In this document: positions 26,757-36,133 of the stretch, piece after piece
How the letters are laid out: each line of letters begins with the position of its first letter
Numbering within the stretch: position 1 is the stretch's first letter
Assembly (NCBI RefSeq): GCF_000820225.1
Contig: NZ_CDDK01000018.1
Location: 504,324 to 566,372, forward strand
Direction of reading: 5' to 3'
Source: Aeromonas veronii bv. veronii
GTDB lineage: Bacteria; Pseudomonadota; Gammaproteobacteria; Enterobacterales; Aeromonadaceae
Length of the DNA stretch: 62,049 nt
The notes under the pieces: model-generated
What the model was told of the DNA's origin: nothing
The model's input: the letters and a program-made list of their open reading frames with translations, nothing else
Databases searched by the model: none
Program-made: the position numbers and the translations under genes

Positions 26757-27728
26757 ATGAAACCCCGCATCCCATCAGCCGGTGGCCCCAAGTCGGGCGA
26801 CCGCAAATCCGGACTTCACTCCCGTAATCGCCATCAGGCGGGTTACGACTTTGAGGCGCTCTGCCTGCGAACTCCCGAATTGGCCGCTCATGTCTTTATC
26901 AATGACTACGGCACCCGCACCATCGATTTTGCCGATCCCGATGCAGTGAAGACCCTCAATCGCGCCCTGCTGGCCCATCACTACGGGATTGCCCACTGGG
27001 ACTTGCCTGCCGGTTACCTCTGCCCGCCTATCCCGGGACGGGTGGATTACCTGCACTGGGCGGCCGACCTGCTAGCCGAGAGCGCAGGCCAGCTCCCTAC
27101 CGGCAAGGGGGTGAGGGTGCTGGATATCGGGGTGGGGGCAAACTGCATCTATCCGCTGCTCGGCTGCCGCGAATATGGCTGGCGTTTTGTGGGATCGGAT
27201 ATCGATCCGGTCTCGGTCAAGGCGGCCACCCTGCTGGCCAAGAGCAACGGGCTCGGCAACCAGATTGAGTGCCGCCTGCAGGGCAACCCCAACCATGTGT
27301 TTCGCGGCATCATAGGGCCGAAGGAGCGCTTCGCCCTGACGCTGTGCAATCCGCCGTTCCATGCATCGCTGGAGGAGGCGAGCAAGGGGACGGAGCGCAA
27401 GCTGCGCAATCTGGGCAAGGAGGTGACAGGCGCCCCTGTGCTTAATTTTGGCGGCCAGAAGGCAGAGCTCTGGTGCGAAGGGGGCGAGGCGGCGTTTCTG
27501 GCCAACATGATTGCCCAGAGCAAGGAGTTTGCCACTCAGTGTCTCTGGTTCAGCTCGCTGGTGTCGAAAAAAGAGAACCTGCCGGGGGCGAAAAAGGCGT
27601 TGAGCCGGGTGGGGGCGCGTCAGGTACGGGTGATCGACATGGCACAGGGCAACAAGGTGAGCCGGATCCTCGCCTGGTCCTTCCTGGATGAAGAGGGATT
27701 GCGTCGCGGCTGGTCGAGCGCGCGCTGA
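26757..27728 (+). CDS. rlmF: 23S rRNA (adenine-1618-N6) methyltransferase RlmF
   Basis: Methylates A1618 of 23S rRNA using S-adenosylmethionine. The 323-residue protein has a basic N-terminus ([19 protein letters not shown], a family hallmark), the AdoMet-binding [16 protein letters not shown] near residue 120, and the N6-adenine catalytic motif NPPF in [14 protein letters not shown]. The later [17 protein letters not shown] is also typical of RlmF. It is a single gene with a terminator. Confidence 0.95.
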   Translation: MKPRIPSAGGPKSGDRKSGLHSRNRHQAGYDFEALCLRTPELAAHVFINDYGTRTIDFADPDAVKTLNRALLAHHYGIAHWDLPAGYLCPPIPGRVDYLHWAADLLAESAGQLPTGKGVRVLDIGVGANCIYPLLGCREYGWRFVGSDIDPVSVKAATLLAKSNGLGNQIECRLQGNPNHVFRGIIGPKERFALTLCNPPFHASLEEASKGTERKLRNLGKEVTGAPVLNFGGQKAELWCEGGEAAFLANMIAQSKEFATQCLWFSSLVSKKENLPGAKKALSRVGARQVRVIDMAQGNKVSRILAWSFLDEEGLRRGWSSAR

Positions 27729-27738
27729 CTCCCCACCA

Positions 27739-27763
27739 CAAGGCCCGATGAGGGCCTTTTTTC
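27739..27763 (+). terminator. Terminator after rlmF
   Basis: The stem AAGGCCC/GGGCCTT with loop GATGA is followed by a T run. Confidence 0.88.
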
Positions 27764-27973
27764 ATAACGACCCCGATGAATTTCCCCTGCTGGCGGCATC
27801 TTTGGCAATCGATTTCCTCATTGGTAGATCGTGCTGGTTTACATGGTGTAAGTAGTTACTTCCGCCTTGGTACAGGTGTACGCCGAGATTTTTTTGCACT
27901 TACAGCTGAAACTTTAATAAAATAGGACTGGTTAGACCTCTTTACAGGCATTGAATCAAATAGGGATCGGTAG

Positions 27974-28699
27974 ATGAAAGTTGTCGATTTTCTGAAGCGC
28001 AAGCGCGAAATTCTGGCGCAGCACCCCTTTGAGCTCAAGGATTGGCTCTCTCCGGCGATCCGCGACTACTGGCGTGAGTTTCAGCAAAAGGCACATCTTC
28101 ATCCTTTGCTGGGGCGTGTGCTGGACTTGCAAGCCGAGTCCCAGAGCGAGCAGCAACAGGATGCAGCAACCGTGGCACAAGTAGCCAACGGTCAGCCTGC
28201 CGTGGCTCAGGAACCCGCAGTTGAGCTGGCGGCCGAGGCGACCGAGCTCTATGCCGCCCTGCAGGCCCGCATTGGTGAAGAGACCCACGTCGGCGAGTGG
28301 CTGCACGTCAGCCAGCAGATGATCGATCAGTTTGCTGCCGTGACCGGGGATCATCAGTGGATCCACACCGATCCGGAGCGTGCGGCCGCCGAGTCGCCTT
28401 TCAAGACCACCATCGCCCACGGCTTCCTGACCCTGGCGCTGCTGCCGCAGTTGACCGGCTCGGTCGATGAGGCCACCCCCGAGTTCCCGACCGCCCGCAT
28501 GGTGGTGAACTTCGGGCTGGATCAGGTACGTTTCCCGTACCCCATCAAGGTGGACAGCAACATCCGCGCCCGCACCAAGCTGGCCCGGGTCACCCCCATC
28601 AAGGGTGGGCTGGAGTTGCTCAAAGAGATCAAGGTTGAGATCGAAGGGATCCGCCGCCCGGGTTGCGTCATCGAGTCGGTGACCCGCATCTACTTCTGA
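27974..28699 (+). CDS. MaoC-family (R)-specific enoyl-CoA hydratase-like protein
   Basis: A 241-residue protein with a hot-dog-fold MaoC dehydratase domain in the C-terminal 150 residues: the catalytic pattern DQFAAVTGDHQWIHTDPERA, then PFKTTIAHGFLTLALLPQL, and a beta-rich end. MaoC hydratases act on enoyl-CoA in fatty-acid or polyhydroxyalkanoate metabolism. The N-terminal 90 residues (charged helix, then a Gln/Glu/Ala-rich linker) are extra and may mediate binding to a partner. The specific substrate is not evident. ATG 27974 is supported by GGTAG nearby only weakly. Confidence 0.85.
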   Translation: MKVVDFLKRKREILAQHPFELKDWLSPAIRDYWREFQQKAHLHPLLGRVLDLQAESQSEQQQDAATVAQVANGQPAVAQEPAVELAAEATELYAALQARIGEETHVGEWLHVSQQMIDQFAAVTGDHQWIHTDPERAAAESPFKTTIAHGFLTLALLPQLTGSVDEATPEFPTARMVVNFGLDQVRFPYPIKVDSNIRARTKLARVTPIKGGLELLKEIKVEIEGIRRPGCVIESVTRIYF

Positions 28700-28724
28700 G
28701 CCCCCTCATCGGTATGAATGGTGA

Positions 28725-28769
28725 AACGGGCCCGCTGTCGTGTGCAACGAACAGCGGGCCCGTTTTTTT
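28725..28769 (+). terminator. Terminator after maoC-like gene
   Basis: A 14-pair stem AACGGGCCCGCTGT/ACAGCGGGCCCGTT with a 12-base loop is followed by a T run. Confidence 0.88.
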
Positions 28770-28944
28770 GCCTGTTTGTTGCAAGGGTTGAGGCGTCAGC
28801 CATAGCGCGCCGACCCCAGCTTGATATGACTCACAAAACGGTGCGCCGTGCAGTTAGCCAGCTCTCATTTTGGCGAGTTGGCCGCGTGAGGTGATAGCAT
28901 GTTATGCCACTATTGGCTTCTTACTCCCGATCCTGGAGACAATA

Positions 28945-30360
28945 GTGCCCATCAATAACAAGATTATTCTGCCACTGCTGCTGAGCCTCACCATCCTGCT
29001 GATCCCGACCCACTGGATCCCGCTGGAGGGGATCACCGTCATCGAACAGCGGGTCGTGGCCATTTTCGTGCTGGCCGCCCTCTGCTGGATCCTGGAGCCC
29101 ATCCCTATCTTTGCTACCTCGGTGCTGATCATCGTGCTGGAGCTGCTGCTGCTCTCCGACAAGGGGCTCTGGTTCATGACTGCCGACAAGGCAGAGCCGG
29201 GCTTTGGTGAGCTGCTCAAGTCCACCGAGGTGATGGCGACCTTTGCCTCGCCGGTTATCATGCTGTTTCTCGGCGGTTTTTTCCTCGCCATTGCGGCGAC
29301 CAAGTACCATCTGGACGTCAATCTGGCGCGGGTGTTGCTGCGCCCGTTTGGTCAGGATCCCCGGATCGTCATGCTGGGGCTGATGTTGATCACCGCCACC
29401 TTCTCCATGTTCATGAGCAATACCGCCACCACCGCCATGATGCTGGCCATCCTTACCCCGGTGCTGGCGGCGTTTCCCGACAAGGACCCGGCCAAAATCG
29501 GCTTTGTGCTGGCCATTCCGCTGGCGGCCAACCTCGGCGGGATCGGCACTCCCATCGGCACTCCGCCCAACGCAGTGGCCCTCAAATACCTGACCGGCGA
29601 GCATGCCATCTCGTTCGGTCAGTGGATGGGATTTGCGGTGCCCTTTGTGGTATTGCTGTTGCTGCTTGGCTGGTTTCTGCTGGGGCGCTTCTTCCCGAGC
29701 ACCCTCAAGCGGATGGATCTCAAGATTGAGGGGCGCTTTATGCAGACCCCTCGCGCCTGGGTGGTCTACCTCACCTTTATCACCACCATAGTGCTCTGGC
29801 TACTGGGGGATCTGCACGGCATGAGTTCCTACGTGGTCGCCATGATCCCGGTAGCGGTGTTCCTGACCACCGGCATCATCACCAAGGACGATCTGCACAA
29901 GATCTCCCTCGACGTGCTCTGGCTGGTCTCGGGCGGTATCGCGCTGGGACTGGCGCTGGAGGACTCCGGGTTGGCCGAGCGGCTCATCACCCATATTCCG
30001 TTCCACGAATACTCCACGCTGGCGGTGCTGGTCGGCGCCTGCCTGCTGGCGGTGGTGATGGCCAACTTCATGTCCAACACCGCGACCGCCAACCTGCTGC
30101 TGCCACTGGTGGCAGCACTGGCGGTCAGCATGCCGGAGCTGGCCGAGTGGGGTGGCAGTCATACCCTGATCCTGGCGGTCACCATTTCGGTTTCGCTCGG
30201 GATGTCTCTGCCCATCAGTACCCCGCCCAATGCGCTGGCCCACGCCACCGGTCTGGTGGAGAGTCACCAGATGGTGCGCATCGGCGTCATCATGGGGCTG
30301 GTCGGCACCCTGCTGGCGATGGTATGGATCTACCAGATTGCCGCCTGGGGGCTGATCTAG
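28945..30360 (+). CDS. DASS-family sodium/carboxylate symporter
   Basis: An inner-membrane transporter of the divalent anion:Na+ symporter family (SLC13, VcINDY-like) with 471 residues and about eleven membrane segments. The paired SNT motifs that bind substrate and Na+ are visible: MSNTATTAMM and MSNTATANLLLPL. The linked GIGTPIGTPPNAVA and LPISTPPNALAHATG hairpin signatures are also present. The start is GTG 28945, with GGAGA 5 bases upstream. Likely substrates are succinate-type dicarboxylates or citrate; the exact one cannot be told. Confidence 0.92.
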   Translation: MPINNKIILPLLLSLTILLIPTHWIPLEGITVIEQRVVAIFVLAALCWILEPIPIFATSVLIIVLELLLLSDKGLWFMTADKAEPGFGELLKSTEVMATFASPVIMLFLGGFFLAIAATKYHLDVNLARVLLRPFGQDPRIVMLGLMLITATFSMFMSNTATTAMMLAILTPVLAAFPDKDPAKIGFVLAIPLAANLGGIGTPIGTPPNAVALKYLTGEHAISFGQWMGFAVPFVVLLLLLGWFLLGRFFPSTLKRMDLKIEGRFMQTPRAWVVYLTFITTIVLWLLGDLHGMSSYVVAMIPVAVFLTTGIITKDDLHKISLDVLWLVSGGIALGLALEDSGLAERLITHIPFHEYSTLAVLVGACLLAVVMANFMSNTATANLLLPLVAALAVSMPELAEWGGSHTLILAVTISVSLGMSLPISTPPNALAHATGLVESHQMVRIGVIMGLVGTLLAMVWIYQIAAWGLI

Positions 30361-30384
30361 TTGCGAGTCCGTTTGTCCGATAAG

Positions 30385-30412
30385 AAAGAGGAGCCAATTT
30401 GGCTCCTCTTTG
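30385..30412. terminator. Bidirectional terminator
   Basis: The stem AAAGAGGAGCC/GGCTCCTCTTT with loop AATTT lies between the converging DASS and DUF481 genes. Confidence 0.85.
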
Positions 30413-30430
30413 CTTGTTGGGGGGCGGGGG

Positions 30431-31420
30431 CTAGAAACTGGCGCCAAGGCTGAGCAGGTGTCTGAATTCGCTCTCCCGGGGTTCCGGGCTGCCTGTATCG
30501 ACAAGGATGTCAGCATCTTCCCAATCCAGCTCACTCGACCAGGAGAGGCGCAGATGGTCGTTGAAGTAGTAGCGCAATCCTATGCTGCCTTTCAGATCCT
30601 GATTACGGGTGAAATAGGGGGAGGCTTGTGCCAGATATTTCAGGTATCGCCCCTGGCTGAACAGCTCCATTTTCTCCTGCCAGAGGGAGAAAGGTTGGCG
30701 ATAATCCCAGTTAAAACCGGCGAAGGGGTAGTCAATGACCCGTTCACCCAGAAAAATCTTGGGAACCTCGCTATCTTCACGGAAGTAGAGTCGGCTTAAT
30801 CCCCCTTGGGCCATCAGCTCCAGTCGGCGGCGTTTGTCGTTCCAGAAGCGGTAGCCAGGCCCCGAGCCATAGTCCATGTAGAGATAGCGATCTTTATCCA
30901 GCATGTCATATTCGGCATCGAGTGAGGTGCGCAAGAACCACTGCTGGTTGAAGAAGTAGTCCAGCGTAGGGTTGAGCTGATAATCATGGCTGTCGGTGAC
31001 GTTGTCAGCGGTCTCATAGGTATATTCACCGGAGAAGCTGTAACGCCAGTCCAGATTGGCCAGCTCGCTTTTCCACTTGAGGTTGACGTTGTTGGTCTGC
31101 TTGTCATTCTGTTTGAGTTTGACATTGAGATCGCCGCTGCCGGTCCAGAGCCAGGCCTTGCGTTCATCCTGCTCATCCTTGAACAGGGTGAATCCACCTT
31201 TGGCGGTCGCCTTGGGTTTATCCTGTTTGTCCAGTCGCCAGCGCTTGATGGCATCCCGCTTGACGGTCACAGCGCCGGCATAGGGCAGGGCGATGCGCAC
31301 CGACTGTTCGGTCACCTCCTCGATGTTGCCGGTCAGACGATCGCCATTGTTCATCCAGAGGATGTCCTTGGCCCACAAGGAGTGACAGGCCAACAGGAGT
31401 AGGAGGGGCAGGAATTTCAT
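30431..31420 (-). CDS. DUF481 outer-membrane beta-barrel protein
   Basis: A 329-residue protein with a cleavable signal peptide (about residues 1-17, ending SLWA). The first 65 mature residues form a small domain (WMNNGDRLTGNIEEVTEQSVRI), then alternating beta strands with many aromatic residues typical of DUF481 (YdiY-like) outer-membrane proteins, ending in a C-terminal phenylalanine (LGASF). The function is unknown for the family; salt or acid stress roles are suggested for some. It is followed on the same strand by a gap of 39 bases from the L,D-transpeptidase gene, so the two may be co-transcribed. Confidence 0.85.
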   Translation of the reverse strand: MKFLPLLLLLACHSLWAKDILWMNNGDRLTGNIEEVTEQSVRIALPYAGAVTVKRDAIKRWRLDKQDKPKATAKGGFTLFKDEQDERKAWLWTGSGDLNVKLKQNDKQTNNVNLKWKSELANLDWRYSFSGEYTYETADNVTDSHDYQLNPTLDYFFNQQWFLRTSLDAEYDMLDKDRYLYMDYGSGPGYRFWNDKRRRLELMAQGGLSRLYFREDSEVPKIFLGERVIDYPFAGFNWDYRQPFSLWQEKMELFSQGRYLKYLAQASPYFTRNQDLKGSIGLRYYFNDHLRLSWSSELDWEDADILVDTGSPEPRESEFRHLLSLGASF

Positions 31421-31459
31421 GAGGTAAGGTGACTCCGGTGCGACTCGGGCGCTGGTGAC

Positions 31460-32428
31460 TTAGCCACTGACAAGTTGGCTGCTGATGGGGCGGGGCAGGC
31501 CGTTTTTGCTCTCCAGCGCCGCCGTCACCTCATCCTGCATCACGTCAGGTGCGCTGATAAAGCTCTCTATGGCCGGTGATAACATCAGCGGGGCGCCATT
31601 TTCAAGCTCCTCTTCGGTGCGGGAGAGCGGGGAGTGTACCTCCAGCCAGCGGCGCCCATCCGGTTCGATGGCTACCTTGACCGGTTGATTGATGACCCGT
31701 ACCGGCGTGCCGATCGGCACAATCTTGAACAGGGCTTCGATATCGTCAGGTCGCAGCCGGATGCAGCCTGCACTTACCCGCAGGCCAACGCCAAATTCCT
31801 TGTTGGTGCCGTGGATCAGGTAGTCGCGCTTGCCATAGCCAAGGCGCATGGCGAACTTGCCAAGGGGATTCTCCGGGCCGGGGGGCACCACGGCGGGCAG
31901 GGTGATCCCTTTTTGCTCCAGCCAGGATTTGCGCACCATGGGGCCGGGTACCCAGGTCGGGTTGGGATTCTTCTCGATGACGGTGGTGGTCATCTCCGGA
32001 GTCTCACGGCCGATATCACCAATTCCGATGGGCAGCACGATGACCTCGCTCTTCCCTTTGGGGAAGTAGTAGAGACGCAGTTCGGGCAGATTGATGACGA
32101 TCCCCTCGCGAGGCACATCAGGCAGCAGCATCTGGGTGGGCAGCGTCAAGCGGGTGCCAGGCTTGGGTAAATAGGGGTCTACACCCGGATTTGCCTCAAG
32201 CAGTGCCAAAAATCCAATTTGCGTATTTTTGCCAACCAGCTCCAGATGTTCATTCTGCTGGATGATGTAATCCTCCAGCTCACCGATGAGGCGACTTCCG
32301 GCAGCTGGCAGCGGGTAGCGTTTGGCCTCTGCCGGCGCCGCGCAGAGCAGGATGGCTGTCAGCAGCAGGGAAAGGGCGGGCGTTAAGGGTAGGGGCTTGA
32401 GTTTCGGCAATCGCATAAGAAGATCCAT
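31460..32428 (-). CDS. L,D-transpeptidase (ErfK/YbiS type, YkuD domain)
   Basis: A periplasmic enzyme that forms L,D-crosslinks in peptidoglycan or attaches Lpp to it. The 322-residue protein has a signal peptide (first about 35 residues), a LysM-like region around residues 52-100, and a YkuD domain with catalytic H206 and C222 in HGTNKEFGVGLRVSAGCIRL. The domain order and the FPKGKSEVIVLPIGIG segment are those of the Lpp-attaching ErfK/YbiS/YcfS group. The start at 32428 is uncertain; 32416 also gives a good signal peptide. It is encoded 7 kb from lpp. Confidence 0.9.
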   Translation of the reverse strand: MDLLMRLPKLKPLPLTPALSLLLTAILLCAAPAEAKRYPLPAAGSRLIGELEDYIIQQNEHLELVGKNTQIGFLALLEANPGVDPYLPKPGTRLTLPTQMLLPDVPREGIVINLPELRLYYFPKGKSEVIVLPIGIGDIGRETPEMTTTVIEKNPNPTWVPGPMVRKSWLEQKGITLPAVVPPGPENPLGKFAMRLGYGKRDYLIHGTNKEFGVGLRVSAGCIRLRPDDIEALFKIVPIGTPVRVINQPVKVAIEPDGRRWLEVHSPLSRTEEELENGAPLMLSPAIESFISAPDVMQDEVTAALESKNGLPRPISSQLVSG

Positions 32429-32767
32429 CAGTTCAATCGGGGCGGAACATCATCAACACAGCCGCCAGAATGGCGCGATTGTTCCTCAATCAGCCCATGA
32501 TTACCAGCTTGCCGCGCACAAGCAATGATGTGGGGATACATAGGAAACCGGCCAAAATCGGCATCACCCATAAATTTGAGCACCAAGCAGGAAAAATAGA
32601 CGCCTGATGGCAATGGGGGAATATCACGACGTGGATAATGGCCGGGTGTGCGAGCGGGTGGATACAGGGCCATACAAGAGTGGCCTCGCAACGTAAGCCG
32701 TGCGTAAAGCAATGTGAGCCTGCTCCCAGATATCTGATTCAGCCATTTGATATCTAAGAAATTTTTA
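32429..32767. other. Intergenic region without a recognisable gene
   Basis: About 340 bases between the L,D-transpeptidase gene and the tRNA promoter. Frames crossing it run into the tRNA and have no ribosome-binding site. I see no hairpin or known motif here. Confidence 0.5.
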
Positions 32768-32796
32768 TTGCATCCTCGGCCCAGCTTGGGTAAAAC
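32768..32796 (+). promoter_or_regulatory. Promoter of tRNA-Ser
   Basis: A -35 element TTGCAT and a -10 element TAAAAC with 17-base spacing lie 12 bases upstream of the tRNA 5' end, which fits a sigma-70 promoter. Confidence 0.65.
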
Positions 32797-32807
32797 TCTC
32801 TCCCCAC

Positions 32808-32897
32808 GGAGAGATGCCGGAGTGGCCGAACGGGATTGACTCGAAATCAATTGTGGCAGCAATGCCACCCAGGGTTCGAATCCCTGTCTCTCCGCCA
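32808..32897 (+). tRNA. tRNA-Ser (anticodon CGA)
   Basis: The 90-base gene folds as a class II tRNA. It has the acceptor GGAGAGA/TCTCTCC, the anticodon loop ACTCGAAAT-type with CGA (reads UCG), a long variable arm, the T-loop GGTTCGAATCC and an encoded 3' GCCA. It has its own promoter and terminator. Confidence 0.95.
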
Positions 32898-32903
32898 CAT
32901 ACC

Positions 32904-32940
32904 AAGCCCAACCTGTTTAGCAGGTTGGGCTTTTTCTTTT
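32904..32940 (+). terminator. Terminator after tRNA-Ser
   Basis: A 12-pair stem AAGCCCAACCTG/CAGGTTGGGCTT with loop TTTAG is followed by T-rich sequence. Confidence 0.92.
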
Positions 32941-32983
32941 GGTGATGTGCTGAGGGACTATCCGGCCGCCTGTGTATCTGTGG

Positions 32984-35900
32984 TCATCGGCCCGGATGAA
33001 TGCGGTTGGATGCTCGCCGTGCCTGCCAGGAGTGCAGGCGCTGCTGCGCCCCGATGATGAAGACAAAAAAGACCGGTACGAAGAAGATGGCCAGCAGGGT
33101 GCCGCTGATCATGCCGCCAAACACGCCGGTGCCGATGGCGTGCTGGGTCTCCGCGCTGGCGCCACTGGCGAGCATCAAGGGCACCACACCGAGGGTGAAG
33201 GCCAGCGATGTCATCAGAATGGGGCGCAGGCGCAGGCGGGCAGCAGTGACAGCCGCATCAAGCAGTGAGCGCCCTTCGCTGTGCAACTGGCGCGCAAACT
33301 CCACGATGAGGATGGCATTCTTGGCCGACAGACCGATGATGGTGATCATGCCTACTTTAAAGAAGACGTCGTTGGGCATGCCGCGCAGCATCACGGCCGC
33401 GACGGCACCGAGCAGGCCCAGCGGCACCACCAGCATCATCGAGAGCGGGATCGACCAGCTTTCATAGAGTGCCGCCAGCACCAGGAAGACTACCAGCGCC
33501 GACAACAGCATCAGCAGGGGGGCCTGCTCGGCCGACTGGCGCTCTTGCAACGACTGTCCCGTCCAGGCCAATGCGAAGCCTGGCGGCAATTGCGCCGCCA
33601 GACGCTCCATCTCCGCCATCGCCGCTCCGCTGGAGATGCCGGGCGCTGCCCCCCCGGCAATACGCACGGCAGGGAAGCCATCGAAGCGCATCATCTGTTG
33701 CGGCGATTCGCGCCATTCCGGTGTCACCACCTCCCGCAAGGGGACCATGCCGCCGTTGGCATTGCGCACCCGCAGACCGAGCACGTCATCGAGCTGCATG
33801 CGCGCCGACGCGTCGGCCTGCAGAATGACCTGCTGCATGTGCCCGCCGTTGGGGAAGTCGTTGACGTAGAGCGACCCCATTGCGGCCGACAGGGTACTGC
33901 TTATGCTGGCGAACGAGAGTCCCATGGCTTCGGCCTTCTGTCGGTTGATCTCGAGGTGAATGCTCTCGCCGGGAGGCAGATTGTCGGGATACACATCACT
34001 GACTACCCGGCTTTTGGCGGCCAGTTCCAGCAGCTGTGCCTGAGCGGCCAGCAGCGCGGCTTCCCCCCGGTTGGCTCTGTCTTGCAGGAACAGGGTGAAG
34101 CCGGAGGCGGTGCCCAGTTCGTCGATGGCGGGCGGCAGTAGGCTCATTACCGTGCCTTCAGGAATATTTGCCATGGCCGCTTGTGCCAGATCCGCCTCTT
34201 CGGCTGCCGTGGCGCCATGACGCTGATCCCAATCTTTGAGCATGGTGAAGGCCATGGCGGCATTGGGGCCTGCGCCGGAGAAGCTGAAGCCCTGCACCAC
34301 CAGGTTGGTGTCCAGCGCCTCGCGAGAGGCGACGTGAGCCTCGAAGGCCTTGACCACCTCAAGAGTACGCTCGCTGGTGGCGCCGGTCGGCAGCTGGATG
34401 GAGGTCATGAAGTAGCCCTGATCCTCGTCCGGCAGGAAAGAGGAGGGCAGCTGGGCGGCGGCGATGGCTAGCACGGCGCAGAGGGCGGCAAAGGTTGCCA
34501 TCATCCGTCCGCTGCGCCCGACCAGCCGGGTTACCCGCGCACCGTAGCCTGCCGTGAACCGCTCGAAACCCCGGTTGAAGGCACCGAAGAAGCCGCGCTT
34601 CTCATGATGATCCGGACTGACCGGACGCAGCAGGGTGGCGCAGAGCGCAGGCGTCAGGGTCAGGGCCAGGAAGGCCGAAATGAGGATCGACACCGCCATC
34701 GACAGGGTGAACTGCTGGTAGATGACCCCCACCGAGCCGCTGCCAAACGCCATGGGGAGGAACACCGCCGTGAGCACCAGGGTGATGCCGATCACCGCCC
34801 CGGTGATCTCCTTCATGGCCTGCGACGTCGCCTCTCGGGGCGACAGCCCCCGGGTGGCCATCAGGCGCTCGACGTTCTCCACCACCACGATGGCGTCGTC
34901 GACTATGATGCCGATGGCCAGCACCATGCCGAACATGGTGAGGGAGTTGATCGAAAAACCGGCCAGCAGCATCACCGCGAAGGTGCCAAGCAGAGCGATG
35001 GGGGCGACGATGGCCGGGATCAGGGTGTAGCGCAGGTTCTGCAGGAAGAGAAACATCACCAGAAACACCAGCACCATGGCTTCCAGCAGGGTGTGGATCA
35101 CCTTTTCGATGGAGACCTTGACGAAGGGGGCCGAGTCAAACGGGATCGAATAGGCCATGCCCGCCGGCAGGGTGGGGGCGAGCTGGGCGAGACGGGTGCG
35201 CACCGCATCGGCGGTACGCACGGCGTTGGCGCCGGGGGAGAGCTGGATGGCGGCGCTGGTGGCGGCCACGCCGTTCTCCCGGTTGGAAAAGGCGTAGGAT
35301 TGCGCCCCCAGCTCGACCCGGGCGACATCACCCAGCACCAGCTTGGCGCCATCGCCACCGGCTCGCAGCACGATGGCGGCGAATGCCTCGGGGGTTGTTA
35401 GCTGCCCTTGAACCGTGAGGGGTACCGTCAGGCGCTGGCCAGGCAGGGCGGGCTCGTCACCGAGACGTCCCGGTGCAATCTGGATGTTCTGCTGCTCGAT
35501 GGCCTGTGCCACCTCGCTGATGGTCAGCCCGTAGGCGGCGAGTTTGGCCGGATCTACCCAGATGCGCATGGCCTGCTCGGCGCCGAACAGCTGCACTCGT
35601 CCTACCCCGTCGATGCGGCGCAGCTCCTGCACAATATTGCGTGCCATGTAGTCGTTGAGGGCAACTTCATCGAAGCGGCCATCCGGTGAGGTCATGCCGA
35701 CCATCATCAGAAAGCCGGATGAGGCTGACTCTACCTGCAGGCCGGTTTGCCGCACTGCTTGCGGTAAACGGAGTTCGACCGCCTTGATGCGGTTTTGCAC
35801 GTCAATCTGGGCCAGCTCCGGATCGGTGCCCGGCTTGAAGGTGGCAGTGATCTGCGCGCTGCCCGAGGCGTCCACAGAGGACTCGAAGTAGAGCAGGTTC

Positions 35901-36118
35901 TTCACTCCCGACAGCTCGCGCTCGATCAGGCTCACCACCGCATCATTCAGTGTCTGCGGCGTGGCGCCCGGATAGGTGGCATAGAGGGTCACCGACACCG
36001 GCGCCACCGAGGGATAGCGGGAGATGGGGAGCTTGGGGATGGCAATGACCCCTGCCAGCACGATGAACAGGGCGAGCACCCAGGCAAACACCGGGCGATG
36101 GATAAAAAACTGCGGCAT
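32984..36118 (-). CDS. RND multidrug efflux pump (AcrB/AdeB family)
   Basis: An inner-membrane proton-driven transporter of the hydrophobe/amphiphile efflux (HAE1) class, 1044 residues, with twelve membrane helices and two large periplasmic loops. It opens MPQFFIHRPVFAWVLALFI as in AcrB. The proton-relay Asp pair lies at D407 and D408 in the GIIVDDAIVVVENVER helix. It is 15 bases downstream of its adaptor gene, and both diverge from a two-component system. No outer-membrane channel gene is present, so a TolC-like protein must be supplied elsewhere. Substrates are probably antibiotics, dyes or detergents. Confidence 0.93.
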   Translation of the reverse strand: MPQFFIHRPVFAWVLALFIVLAGVIAIPKLPISRYPSVAPVSVTLYATYPGATPQTLNDAVVSLIERELSGVKNLLYFESSVDASGSAQITATFKPGTDPELAQIDVQNRIKAVELRLPQAVRQTGLQVESASSGFLMMVGMTSPDGRFDEVALNDYMARNIVQELRRIDGVGRVQLFGAEQAMRIWVDPAKLAAYGLTISEVAQAIEQQNIQIAPGRLGDEPALPGQRLTVPLTVQGQLTTPEAFAAIVLRAGGDGAKLVLGDVARVELGAQSYAFSNRENGVAATSAAIQLSPGANAVRTADAVRTRLAQLAPTLPAGMAYSIPFDSAPFVKVSIEKVIHTLLEAMVLVFLVMFLFLQNLRYTLIPAIVAPIALLGTFAVMLLAGFSINSLTMFGMVLAIGIIVDDAIVVVENVERLMATRGLSPREATSQAMKEITGAVIGITLVLTAVFLPMAFGSGSVGVIYQQFTLSMAVSILISAFLALTLTPALCATLLRPVSPDHHEKRGFFGAFNRGFERFTAGYGARVTRLVGRSGRMMATFAALCAVLAIAAAQLPSSFLPDEDQGYFMTSIQLPTGATSERTLEVVKAFEAHVASREALDTNLVVQGFSFSGAGPNAAMAFTMLKDWDQRHGATAAEEADLAQAAMANIPEGTVMSLLPPAIDELGTASGFTLFLQDRANRGEAALLAAQAQLLELAAKSRVVSDVYPDNLPPGESIHLEINRQKAEAMGLSFASISSTLSAAMGSLYVNDFPNGGHMQQVILQADASARMQLDDVLGLRVRNANGGMVPLREVVTPEWRESPQQMMRFDGFPAVRIAGGAAPGISSGAAMAEMERLAAQLPPGFALAWTGQSLQERQSAEQAPLLMLLSALVVFLVLAALYESWSIPLSMMLVVPLGLLGAVAAVMLRGMPNDVFFKVGMITIIGLSAKNAILIVEFARQLHSEGRSLLDAAVTAARLRLRPILMTSLAFTLGVVPLMLASGASAETQHAIGTGVFGGMISGTLLAIFFVPVFFVFIIGAQQRLHSWQARRASNRIHPGR

Positions 36119-36133
36119 GGATAACTCTCCGAT

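Noticed and set aside
32428..32898. Minus-strand open frame of 156 codons overlapping the tRNA-Ser
   Set aside because: It runs across the tRNA gene, has no ribosome-binding site and no recognisable protein pattern.
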